From: Numida meleagris
Lineage: Eukaryota; Chordata; Aves; Galliformes; Numididae
Reading direction: 5' to 3'
DNA: 64,000 bases
Assembly (NCBI RefSeq): GCF_002078875.1
Contig: NC_034414.1
Coordinates: 34,510,753 to 34,574,752 of the forward strand
Shown here: positions 51,749 to 63,143 of the stretch, in pieces
Position numbering within the stretch: position 1 is the first letter of the stretch
How the letters are laid out: each line of letters opens with the position of its first letter
Notes under the pieces: generated by a model
The model's input: the letters and a program-made list of their open reading frames with translations, nothing else
Told to the model about the DNA's origin: nothing
The model's database searches: none
Program-made: the position numbers and the translations under genes

Positions 51749-53707
51749 TTAAATGCTAGTTAATAATTTCAACTATGTAACATTTACAAGATAAACAGAT
51801 AAATCATTACTAAACAACATTTGTTACATTCATTAATAACACCTTTATGACTATAAGCCTCAGAAAATTTGGCCAGAGATTTCAATGGTAATTTTTCACG
51901 TTTTTGCCTGTTTGAATACTTCCTTTTAAGAGTAAATTAACACTACATTGGATAAAGTTGTAATTATCCATGATCTCAAATCCCTGAAATTGAACCTCTT
52001 TAGGTATATTTTAAACGAAAACTTGCTTCATAATCTGTATTTCAATTAAAAAATGATTAGCATAGCGCTGTGTTTATATCTTATTTAAATGTATACATTT
52101 TTGGAGTGATTAACTGTTAATACATTATTGGAAGAAATAGAGTTTCATACTCAGTGTTACATTTTAAACATTTCATACAGAATATAGGTATCGAAGTTAA
52201 AAATCAATACAGACCTCCACTTTGCTGTCATAAATTTGTTATCACATGCCAGACTAATATTCTCAGGTCAGGAAGAACTTCATTCTCCTTTATACATTCA
52301 AGGACTTGTTAGAAGTTCTGGCAATTTTTCTATACCTATAGATAATGAAAATAAATTGTTTACTTGTGGCGTAAGTCAATGCTCATTATTTCTATGATTA
52401 CAAAATTTTGTTTTTTTCCTTGCAGTTTTCACAGTTCTAAGTCTGGTAAGCATATGCTTCATTTTATTATAAGGAATTATGTTCTGATGCTAGGTCTAGG
52501 CCACAGCTACTTACTATACATTAGTTTCTAATCACATCAAATGCACTCTACTGATCATTGTGAACAGTTCTTTCTGGTCCTCCAAGATTTATCCTTGGGT
52601 GTGAGTGGAATGCATTACACCTAATGAACACTTTAGTACTTCCGACTGTCATAGACAGCACATTCAATACAAGTTACAAACTTGCATTGAATTATTAAAA
52701 TAGTTTTTATGTTTTACCAGCACACAACACTGAACAGTATTGAGACACCTATACAAGTGATTTTTCTGTGGTTTGCTTCTGTTAACTATTAACATTAGGT
52801 TGTGATAGATTAGTTTAGCATATCCAAAAATTTTAAACACTTATAAAATCGCGTTCTTTTCAGCATGATTTAACCTTTGGTAAATCACCATGTGCAATCA
52901 TTTTATTTCACCAAATAGCAGCTATTGCTGTTCAGATATACAGCATGCTGTATCCTCACATGTGCATTCTAGAAAATTAATCTAACCAATTCATTGTTTG
53001 TACTTGCTCTAAATATAATATTTCCTAAATTAAAAAAAAAAACAATTGTTACTTTTTCCCCCTAGTGTATGTCAAATTCTCTAAGGACACTGGGACTGTT
53101 AAGAATCATGCTAGCTGTGTGAGAAATGCTTCTTTAATTATTGAAGCTGCAGAAAAGGATAAAAGGAAGAAAAAAAAAAAGCTGAAACGTATGTACCTAT
53201 GTAACAAACTGATTCTGAGCAGTCTTTGTTAATGTTGCCTAACTTGGGTTCTAATTTATTTGCTCTCCACCTCCTTATAAATGCTTCTCTGAAGGTTTTG
53301 TGTAATTTTCCTGGATTCTTACGTAAATGCTGATGAGAAAATGCTTTGTTGTCTTTTACTTGACTAAAATAAACAATTTAAAATAACACAGTAGAATGTC
53401 CCATATACTTTTTTGTTTTTTACTTCCCGTATTTCTCATTGTAATGCAATCAGCAAAACATCATGTCTTTGTTGATGACAAGTAACTCCACTCAGCCACT
53501 CTTGTCATCAACAAAGTAAATAAAATTAAGCAATGAGTGTCACTCAGTTTCAAGGTTTGCAGTTTTTATGTTGTTCTGAATATTTGACATAGAATGTGCC
53601 TTTAAATGTGAAGGATAGAATATCACCTGGAAAAACTGATTCCTCTTTTCTTTTCAACTATGGCTATGTTGTCAGTAAGCATATGATGATCCTAAGCCTC
53701 ACCTCTA
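51749..53707. other. non-coding DNA, no gene recognised
   Basis: AT-rich DNA without a recognisable gene. It includes an A run near 53032-53042 and a perfect inverted repeat (53467-53516), listed separately. Confidence 0.65.
53467..53516. repeat. perfect 16-bp inverted repeat, 18-nt loop
   Basis: 'ctttgttgatgacaag' (53467-53482) and 'cttgtcatcaacaaag' (53501-53516) are exact reverse complements. The loop is 'taactccactcagccact'. Pairing does not extend past either end of the arms. The stem is too short for a typical animal microRNA precursor. It may be the relic of a small inverted-repeat element or a local template-switch event. Confidence 0.9.
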
Positions 53708-54642
53708 TGAGGGAGTAGATCATGGAATAAATCCCCCTGGAAGTTATGCTAAGGCATATGGAATTGAGGGAGGTGATACAAGGCAACCAGCATGGCTCCA
53801 CCAAGGGCAAGTCCCACTTGACCAACCTAGTGGCCTTCTATGACAGTGTAACTGCATCTGTGGGCAAGGAAAGAGCCATTGATGTGATCTGTCTGGACTT
53901 CAGTAAGGCCTTTGGCACAGTCCTCCCCAACATCCTCTCCAAATGGAAAATATATGGATTTGACAGACAATGAGAAACTGTTTGCAAGATGGTACTGAAA
54001 AGAACAATCAATATCTCACTGGATGGATAGAAATCTAGATGCCACCCAGAGAGACCTAGACAGGCTCAAGCAGTGGGTCCAGGAGTACCTCATGAGGTTC
54101 AACAAAACCAAGTGCAAGGTCTTGCACCTGGGTCACAGCAACCTCCACTATCAGTACAAGCTGGAAGACAAAAGGATTGAGTACAGCCTTCTTAAGAAAG
54201 ACTTGGGAGCTTTGGTGGATGGCAAGCTGGCCATGAGCCAGAAGTGTGCCCTTGCTGCCCAGAAAGTTGACTGTATCCTGGGCTGCACTGAACAAAGACC
54301 GGCCTGATAGCAGCCTTTCAGTACCTAAAGGACGGCTATAAGAAAGAAGGGGACAGACTTAAGCAGGGTCTGTTGTGATAGCACAAGTGAAAATGGTTTT
54401 AAACTAAAAGAGGGAGATTTAGATTGGATATAAGGAAAAAGTTTCTAGAAGGGCAGAGAGCACTAGAACATGTTAATCACTGAAGTTGTGGATGCCCCAT
54501 CACTGGACACATTCAAGGTCAGGATGGATCAGATTCTGAGCAAACTGATTTAGCTGTAGGTGTCCCTGTTCACTGCAGAAGAATTGGACCAGATGATCTT
54601 TAAAGGTCCCTTCCAAGTAAAAAAATTCTGTAATTCTATGAT
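53708..54642 (+). mobile_element. CR1 LINE with two internal deletions
   Basis: This plus-strand CR1 starts inside the reverse transcriptase domain (from 'tagatcatggaataaatcc', edge uncertain) and ends in the CR1 tail 'attctgtaattctatg' (to about 54640), preceded by the 'gatgatctttaaaggtcc' block. Between them the body is shortened twice. About 53970-54025 joins sequence from just after motif A to sequence just after the FADD motif. About 54285-54300 joins 'ILGC' to a point near 'LIAAFQYLKG'. The order of what remains is normal. It resembles a different CR1 subfamily from the copies at 32.7 and 46.4 kb. Inactive. Confidence 0.95.
53746..54307 (+). pseudogene. CR1 ORF2 remnant lacking reverse transcriptase motifs B and C
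   Basis: The first open piece (53746-53973) contains '[19 protein letters not shown]' and motif A as '[10 protein letters not shown]', where the second Asp of the usual 'AFD' is Gly. The second piece (54023-54307) begins with 'RDLDRLKQWVQEYLMRFNK' and contains 'KCKVLHLGHSN', 'KKDLGALVDGKLAMSQKC' and 'ILGC'. The '[11 protein letters not shown]' block and the catalytic 'FADD' are missing, so no polymerase could be made. C-terminal traces ('KDGYKKEGDRL', 'NGFKLKEGDLDWI'-like sequence) continue to about 54540 with frame breaks. Confidence 0.92.
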
Positions 54643-55483
54643 CCAGCCTAACCCTAGTTAGACTCTGAGAGATACAATAATATCAGATGAACTATAACAA
54701 ATCCAAATCTTTGTCTTTACGTAAATAGCATTTTTCGCATTATGAAAGTTAGCATACATAATAGTGAATTTCTGGCCTGAAAAGTGGCAAATCCAATTAG
54801 GTCTTATGGACATCACAATTTTTAATAAAGGAAAAAAATTCATAAATTGTGTGGTTATGGAAGAATTCTTAATGGAAAAATATACTTTAGCATATCAGAG
54901 ATCTATGTTATTTTTTCTTTAAAATAGATTTATATTGATTGAAAAAAATGGTATTTTCTGAACATTCTCTTTAAATTACCTTAAGAATTTTACCTAAAAT
55001 TCTTTGCTTTGGCTTTAGCTCTTGAGAAAAGTTAGTAATACTTGCAGGAGGACATTGATATGTGAAGCATATGTGCTTCAAGTGTGTGAAAATATAATAT
55101 GTTTGATATAATGGAAAAAGGTTTACCTGTATCAAACTTAATTGACTTGTATGCACTAAGACACTGAGAATAAATATGAACGTTCATGTACACCTCAAGT
55201 ACTTGCAGATTTTGGATTAAGTTTGGATTAATTGCTAAGACTACTTTTGTAATTGTAACTGTGTTTACAAAGGAGCAGATCGAAAGTTTAAGAATTTGTT
55301 CAGTAGAATTGCAAGCTTTCTACTTCTCACATACATTTTGTCTTTTTGAATTCCTAACATTTTTTTCTGTCTTGTCTTCTTTTGTTGACATTACTGTTCC
55401 TTGGTCTTAGGTATATTTGTCTTTCAATTAAATTAATTGAGGCATTCAAACAAAAATAAAATTGAATTAAAATTTAAGCTTGC

Positions 55484-55502
55484 TTTTTTTTTTTTTTTTT
55501 TT
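55484..55502. repeat. poly-T run (19)
   Basis: Uninterrupted run of 19 T, no attached element. Confidence 0.85.
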
Positions 55503-56465
55503 GGCTTCCAGAAGACAGTTGCTTTGTACTAAAAATTATACACAACCCAGGTACATTTTTGTGCTACTTTCAAAATACCTTAATGATGAAAAATAGAATG
55601 CATTAATTTCTGAATTCTGAAAAAGATAGCCATGAAATTTTCTTCAGACAGTTAAAACTGTTCTAAGCGTTTGAATGAAGCATGGCACTGCTCATTGCTA
55701 TACTTAGTTTTATTTTTCAAATAGCATCAATGTGATGAATGCTGAAGGGATGCACTATATATTCACTAATGCGTATACTGAAGTGCACAAAAGAAGGCCT
55801 TATGGTGTATGGTGCTTGCCCTGTGGAGACTGTGGAAATGGCTTAGTTTAAACAAAAGCACGAAAGTTTGCTAAGGCAAATTAACCCCCAGTATTGAGCA
55901 AGATAATCACAGGGAACTATTGTTAATTCTTCGGTGTAGGAGACCATGCATTTTCTGCAGTTTGCAGAAAGCATGATGAGAAAGGATCCTTATGTATGTT
56001 GAGGTCTTCTATATGCTTTTGCCATATGAATTATTTAATAGCGATAAGAAATTCTAGACCCAGAAATTGTTAAGCAGAAATCTTATTCATAGTGCATTTA
56101 AGAAAAATGTTCCCTAACCCTATCTTATTCATACTCAGAACTTTGAGTATGAGGGATTGTATGTAGACAAAAAAAGCAATTGGCTTTACTTTTCTGAAAT
56201 GTAATTAAACATCATAAAAATGAAGTAATAAGTTTGGAATTAGCATTGAGAATGGAGATTACCTGTTCATCATGCTTCCATTCCACACAATTTATAGTGG
56301 TTTTTTGTATCTGAAATAATCCTGAAGGACTTGTTAAAGTTTATTTTTCTATCTCTTCTAATAATGCATCATCGCACACCTTATCTTCATCATTATTTTA
56401 CTTTATCTATTGCTCTTGAGGTTTTACGTGCTACATCTTATGTATAACTAAACTGTGATTAATGA

Positions 56466-56485
56466 CTTTATATCATCATATAAAG
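56466..56485. repeat. hairpin, 8-bp perfect stem, 4-nt loop
   Basis: 'ctttatat', 'catc' and 'atataaag' form a perfect but AT-rich hairpin. Chance occurrence is likely in this composition. Confidence 0.7.
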
Positions 56486-57440
56486 CTACATATTGGATCA
56501 GGTATTAATTTACAAGTTTGGAAGCTATTGGAGTAATTCACTTAGGCTCCATGGAAAGAAATCAGTTAAGCAGAACTAAATAGAGAATAACACTTTTTCC
56601 TGAATATTTGTGTTATTGAGGAAGAAAGGAAAAGATTTTCTGTACACACTGCTCAGCAGAAGACTTGCAGTATTGAACACAGATTTTACTGTAGAGCAAA
56701 GATACCCCATGAAGTGAAGATAGAATGAAAGGTTTTCTTATATCTGTCAGAATATTCATTTGTCACACACTGTTAAATGCATAAGAACAGACACTTAGCT
56801 AGACCAACTTATTAAAGCTCATTGTCAGGAGATATCAACCTTCAGAAGCTATGTAGGAATTTTGGTTTCAACTATTGTTTTCTGAATTTTTATGCTTATC
56901 TCCAATAACTTTTATCTCACTTCTCAAATTCTAAGTCAAACCCATTTTTTCAAATTAGGAACTGAATAGCTAAGAACAAACGCCTATGAAAATGAATACA
57001 GTAAAATTCTGAATCGTATGTCATCACCCAAATAACATTGTAAGAATATCTTAAGGTATGTACTGTTGCTACCAGATAAACTCAACTCCCTCTCTGTGAG
57101 CCTGCATCAGGCAATGGAGGCAGACTCCACTGTAGTATGTTAGACAAATTACTACCTTTGAGAAAACTCATTAAGCACATATGAGTAAATACCTCAGTAT
57201 CCTGGGAGAAAAAGCACAAATACTTATTTCTAGGAAATGAAGAAAATAACTGTCCTGAGCTTACTGAACACTTCAGAATCTATCATCGCCGTGTCACATC
57301 TCAGCGATCCTGAGATCTTCCCTTGAGAGTCTGATTAGTAAACAGACCTCAATAATGCCCAACTTACTCCTTTAGGAGCAGGCTTTATTCCAAATGCACA
57401 AGCTAGCACAGAAATAGGTACCGTAGCAGGAAAAGTAGAG

Positions 57441-57454
57441 TTTTTTTTTTTTTT
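57441..57454. repeat. poly-T run (14)
   Basis: Uninterrupted run of 14 T. Confidence 0.8.
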
Positions 57455-57920
57455 AAATCAACTCCTTAGGGTTAAAGCAAAAAGACCGCTGATTTTTCCT
57501 GGTGGCTTTCTTTCTTGAAAGAGTATTTTTATCTTTGGTAAGATTTATCAAATGTTTGTGTAGTAACATCTTAGCAAAAATATTCAGGCAGATAACTGAT
57601 TAATAAGGTAAAACTAAGTGGTGGAGAACAACATTCATGACATATTAATTTGCTGTAGACAACTCCCTCACCAGCACAGTTCACCAGCTTTTTAATTTGG
57701 ACTTCAATCTAGTGACATAAACCCTTCAGTTACCTTCAGCATTCCAGCCTTTAGTTTTGGATTCTGTAATCCCCTGTAAGTCATAGCCAGTATAACACCA
57801 TAATGTGATGGGAAGTATAGCAATAATAGCAGAGTGGCAAAATCTTTGGCCACAGCAAATGAGGACAAGCCCAAATGCAAATGCCGCAGATGCAAAAACA
57901 AAGGAAAAAAAGCTGCTTAC

Positions 57921-58056
57921 CTTTAGAAGAACTCAGGTAGGCAGGGATCTCCAACAAGATACTCTCATCTCCCCCCTGCCAACCCTTAAATGAGCTCATT
58001 GCATGCACCTGAGCTCCCCTGGGTTGGTCCTGCCTTCCCATCAGGTGCTCGATCAC
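57921..58056 (-). other. GC-richer patch ending in a splice-donor-like site
   Basis: On the minus strand, an open stretch (reading 'IEHLMGRQDQPRG', 'FKGWQGGDESILLEIPAYL' and so on) ends 'tctaaag' at 57921 and is followed by 'gtaagc', a strong donor consensus. The upstream side shows only a weak acceptor-like 'cttgaaacag'. The patch is more GC-rich than its surroundings. It may be a first or non-coding exon, an old retroviral or transposon remnant I cannot name, or chance. Confidence 0.15.
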
Positions 58057-58797
58057 TGTTTCAAGCCATGACTTAGCACTTCCACTACAGCCACCTAAAT
58101 GCTAGCAATGGTAATATACAGTGCTGCAGAGCGTGTCTACCTACAGCAAATGCCTTCTTTTGCTTACAGTAACCTATTCCACTTAATAAACACATTTAAA
58201 TAAATAATTTTAAACAGAATTATTGCAGTGAGAGGAATGACTAAGGAAAGTTCTTAGTTTACAGAAATCATTAGAATAAAAATAATACATATATTTACCA
58301 CTGGCTATGCTGAAAATGAAAATTCCCAAACTTGCTCCTCTTTTTTCTTCAGATAAATATTTTTTCCATAGGCAAGTGGATTGATCAGCTTATATGAGAG
58401 AATCATGTAACCTATTCATTGAAAAAAATGCAGTATTTCATCTTGTTCAAAAGTCTGATAAATCAAGCATACTAAAACTATTTCCAGTAAAATAATTAAC
58501 ATTTTTTAGTTATGAGTAGTTGGAGATGAATATAGCCTTTTGACCTGTCAGGGAAAGGCCAATGTTACGGACTTCCTAAAAATAGACAAATATTTCCATA
58601 TAAATAAACATGCAAATAGACTACTAAAAACCAAGGCATTATCAGTTTATCTAGTAGTACTCCTAAAATGTAAAGAAAATTAACTAAAACATTTAAGTAT
58701 ATGCGTATCTCTGAAGTTCAAGTTATAGTTATAATAAAGAATATAATTTGACTCCTCTGTAGTTTCCCTTCACAGTTTGCATAAACTTATAATTATC

Positions 58798-58813
58798 AAG
58801 CGCTTAAGCGCTT
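58798..58813. repeat. 16-bp perfect palindrome
   Basis: 'aagcgcttaagcgctt' equals its own reverse complement and is also two head-to-tail copies of the palindrome AAGCGCTT. It holds two CpG sites in CpG-poor, AT-rich DNA. Confidence 0.9.
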
Positions 58814-60277
58814 TGCTGGATCTTGGCCTAAGAGCTTAATGATTATTTTACAGTATAATGACATGTCCAGTATGAAGGCAAACAAAACCTCTGTCTACAG
58901 AACTTATTTGCTATGAAGAAGTCTATCAGTATGTTGCATGATAATCAGTTCAATTCAGTGTACAGTAAATTGGATCATTGTTATTAATTTTCTCATCTTG
59001 CGAGCAATTCATGAACCATTTTTAGAATTTCAAAAAAACAGCTCATGAATCAGACAAAAAAATTAAATAAGAACCCAGCCCACAATGAGATGATGAGTCA
59101 GAGTCCTTTTCTGTAGCAGTGTCGACCAAAGTACATCTGAAATCTAATGAGGATTGGCACTGATGCAGAAAAGGCCATGATGAGCATGAAACAATATGTT
59201 GAATTTACATGTTAAGACTTTTTGTTGGTTTTGGTAATTTCACTGGAGATTATCTGAAAAATCCACAAACATCTGGATGAGAAGAGAGGGGTGGAGGGAT
59301 GTCACTTTATACTAAAATGATGGAGTTTATATTGGGATACAATACTATAAATGGAAGAGGAAAGTAGTTTACTGCACAGCTGTTCCAATTTTGTTAATCT
59401 ATATTTCAGGCCGAATTCACCGAGGAATTAAACCACGCATTTACATTAATGTGTGTGTCTGAATTAAAGATATAGGGAAAAAGCTTTTGAAGATCACTAA
59501 ATCTCAATAATATTTTGGAGGTATTTAGTCAGCTTTATTTTCAGAAGACAAAATTAGCAAGTACAGCTGCTATTTGCAGTCCTGTAGTTTTTGAAAGTGA
59601 AGAACTAAGTTTTCAAAAGAACATTTTGCACATTTTTAGGCCCTGAAAAATGAGCGCAAAAAAAAGGCTGCTCAGAGTTAAAGCTTACATTTCAGACTGA
59701 TACAGTATTTTGTTCAAGAGGTTCTGTGTAAAACATTTGAACTTAAAGATGCAGAGTATCTACAAATCTCAATGGTAGTTTCTAACAGTATGTGTATGCA
59801 TATGTTGTTCGCGATATGTTCTGAAAACATGAGATTATGAGATTATGTCCCTTTGCATTTCTGTGTAAAACATTAACTATAGATAGCCAAGGGTTTTCCT
59901 GTCCTTAAGAAATAGACTGAACCCACAGTTAGAAACAATGATTCTCAGTAAAAAGAAAGTAATCAAGATATCTATGAAGTGAAGAGTGTTTCAACAAAGG
60001 TGACTTTGAAGCCCATAAAATTATTGTTTTGTGTGGACCGAACTGGCTGTTAAGATTTCCTTTTCAGCATAAGTAAGTGAGGGTATTGGTGAGATCTGTA
60101 CTTCGTAACAAAAATAATATGAGATAAAGTGACCCTTCTTATTAAAGTATGCTATATGGTAGACATTTGATAGTAGCATTGTTTTTGGAGCACTTGAAGG
60201 CAGTACATCTTGCTTAGACCAAATAATATATTTGAAAGAATAGGTGTGTATGTTTAGTAGAATAAGTTTATACACTT

Positions 60278-60310
60278 AAAAACAAAACAAAGCAAAACTA
60301 AACAAAACAC
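60278..60310. repeat. (AAAAC)n-like simple repeat
   Basis: Degenerate AAAAC/AAAC units with G and T interruptions. Simple sequence. Confidence 0.7.
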
Positions 60311-60690
60311 AGATAGACCAAACCACCTTCTTTCTTAAACAAATAGCTTTAAAAACAGAAGCCGGTATCCATCCTTAATTGAGGTCTATAGTTTAAAACT
60401 TTATGTGAAAAATACAGAGGAATCTTTATGGGTGCTGTTATTTATGCAAGTGCCATAGTGCTATCTATTATAGTAAACGATAGGTTGGTAAAGTTGTCAA
60501 TATTACGCTGTATGCATCTGATCCAGAGCTGCATATTTATAAATGAAGTCCCAGTTTTGGCAGACAACGTTGCAGCTTTTTTAGTGCATATCTACAGCAT
60601 GACATACTGGAAGGTACACTATCATGCCAATTATTAGAACTATGCATCAAACATTAAGTAAGTGGTGGTACAGATTATTGCGTACTGCTA

Positions 60691-60764
60691 TCATAGAATC
60701 ATAGAATGGCTTGGGGTGGAAGTGACACAAAGGATCATAAAGTTCCAACCCTCCTGCCACAGGC
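60691..60764 (-). mobile_element. CR1 LINE 3' tail only
   Basis: The plus strand reads 'tcatagaatcatagaatggc', then 'aaaggatcataaagttccaa' and 'ccctcctgccacagg'. This is the reverse complement of a CR1 3' terminus, with a well-kept octamer tail and an eroded body. About 75 bp remain, a strongly 5'-truncated insertion. Confidence 0.9.
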
Positions 60765-61259
60765 TAATGATAGCAACATACACTTCTTTACAGTCTAAAG
60801 TTGAGGGACTTCATAATTTCATGTCATAGCTTCTGTCATTCCACGCTCAAAATGGCTGATTATTCCAAAAATTGGACATTGATTGGTGTAATCTTCTCTC
60901 TTTATATTGAAAAAGAGATTTATAGGGGAGATACCAGAATGTTAGTGCAGCTAATAAGTTTTGAATATATTGTACAGTAATTTACTCTGCTGTTCTGTAA
61001 GAAAAAAAAGGACTTGTTACTATAGAAACTACAATATCACATGATTTATGTGCTACTTGGAAGACATAGACTTTTTTTAGGGAGATATATACTGATGTGT
61101 CACTTAAGCTGAAGATTTATGTGTTTAAATCACTAAATTCAGAATACTAACAATAAATTACCATGAATTTTAAGAAATGGTCATTTTTTATGTGAAGATA
61201 ATAATGGCAAGCTATTTTTCAAGTGTGGAGTGTTTTTCTTTAAACCTCTTAGACCCTAT

Positions 61260-61313
61260 ACATTTATAGTTAAAAGTTATATTTTTTATTTATATTTACA
61301 TTTATAGTTAAAA
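61260..61313. repeat. 16-bp direct repeat, 38-bp period
   Basis: 'acatttatagttaaaa' occurs at 61260-61275 and again at 61298-61313, with an AT-rich filler between. Probably a small local duplication. Confidence 0.85.
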
Positions 61314-63045
61314 TTTCTGTTCTAATAGATTGTACATTAGTTCTCAAGCTTTAAAAAAATGGAAACAAAGAGAAATAATTACTTTTTTTGTTCTAATGAG
61401 TCTTTGTAGTTGTATGATTCAGAACTTAAAAAGAGAACGACTGAAAAAAAGGAAGCTAGAAGACAAAAGTAATGAAATAAAAAGCATTTCCTGTATGCAA
61501 GAAACTTCTGAAAGAATTGAATTGTCAAAGAGCTAATATCAAAGATTCAGGAAGGGATGTTTAATAAGACTAACACTATGTAGAGAAGTTCAAAAGCTTA
61601 TTCAAGACAAAATAGTATTTCTCAAATTGGGAATTCAACTCAAGAGAAGCTAATACAAGGTATGCAAATGACAGGGGTGAGATGTATAAGGGTGATTAGG
61701 ACACACAACTGCAGGTTTGCAGTCTGATTACTGTCCTACTGATTTAATTTTCGATCAGGTGTCTGAGTATATTCATATCTAACAGCTGCCATTTCCGCTA
61801 CAACATTACAGTACCAAAAAAAAAGTGGGTAAACTATTATTTGATTCGGGATTATTATAATACTGTAGATTAGGGCAAAAATATATACACAGATTTCAAT
61901 TCCATCCTTCTGTGATGCTGAGGTTTATGGAAATATTTTAAAAAATCTGCTTGTTAATATTCTGCAAGTTAAAAAATCTTTGTTACTATTATGTTCTGGA
62001 ATGTTTTAAGTCTTTGTTATCCTATTACAGCAAAATATGGTTTTTTCCTTGAAAACCAAGGAAATTTAGTAGGTCTCTAAGTATACATATGCTTTTTATA
62101 TGCTTTTATATGGATGTCTAAAAATCTATAGTTTTGTATACATCAGGGTTAGGTGTTGTTATAAAACATGCAGATTTTTAAAAGTGCCCTCTATGTTCAA
62201 CGTTTTCTTTATCATCTCAAGTCATGTAGATTATTCCAATTTCTAGGTATTGCTGATGGATAACTGACACCCTCTGTAAAAGTCTGAACCATAGATATAG
62301 CATTCAAAAGCTAAATGTGTCCCAGTCCTTAAGTGAGAGATTTAGGATCCCACATCTGGGTATGCATCTTAACTCAGCTTTGGATAGTTGTATGTTCTCT
62401 CCTTTCTTTCTTTTTTGTTTTTCATGTCAATTCAGGTTCCAGATGAATGAAGAGTGATATGTTGTCCCGTCCCAAAAATTTAAGTATAGCCAGAGTGAAC
62501 CCTTATTTACTATATAGATTAGAGAACTGTGAAACTGCCTCTTAAGGAATTGTGGTTTCAAGGCATAAGTCTAAGAGAAGACTGGGAAGGTAGTCAAAAT
62601 CTGTTTTGGATTGCTTAGCAACAAGATGTTTAGGTATAGTTTATCATCAGGAGTCAACGCACTATGATCATGTGAAAATACTGAATTGGTCACATCCTGG
62701 AACTGCAACAACCTGTCCATTCTCTTGTTTGTGTGTGCACATCTGAAATTCTGTGGAATTTTTGTGCTGTTGCTAGTGGAGAGGTAGTCTTTTTTCCCTG
62801 GAATATATGAGGAGGTTTGTGGTCAGAGCAGTAGGCTGAATGTGACCCAACCTTTTGACTTACTGAGGAAAAAATTCCAACATTCATTTTGCCTTTCTCC
62901 ATGAAAAGGGATTACAGTCTTGATAAATTTTTTAGACTGGGACTCTACTGATATAAATGTTCAGCCATATTCCACTTCTTCATGGACTATTAGTTCTTAA
63001 ATAATTTTCTATGGGTATTTGAACTTGAATATTGTAGTAAGTTGC

Positions 63046-63060
63046 TTTTTTTTTTTTTTT
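63046..63060. repeat. poly-T run (15)
   Basis: Uninterrupted run of 15 T. Confidence 0.85.
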
Positions 63061-63123
63061 AAATAAATCTCCTGATTAAGCCATCCTCTGAAAGAAATTG
63101 ATTGAATAAATAGATAGGATTTT

Positions 63124-63143
63124 TATCTCATATTATCTCATAT
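63124..63143. repeat. 10-bp tandem duplication
   Basis: 'tatctcatat' occurs twice in a row. Confidence 0.85.

Larger units (their letters stand above)
54643..60690. other. non-coding DNA, no gene recognised
   Basis: No gene is recognised. It includes T runs (55484-55502, 57441-57454), a small perfect hairpin (56466-56485), a GC-richer patch with a minus-strand splice-donor-like site (57915-58056) and a 16-bp palindrome (58798-58813). Confidence 0.65.

Noticed and set aside
54056..54295. 79-codon minus-strand open frame
   Set aside because: Antisense shadow of the CR1 remnant at 54023-54307.
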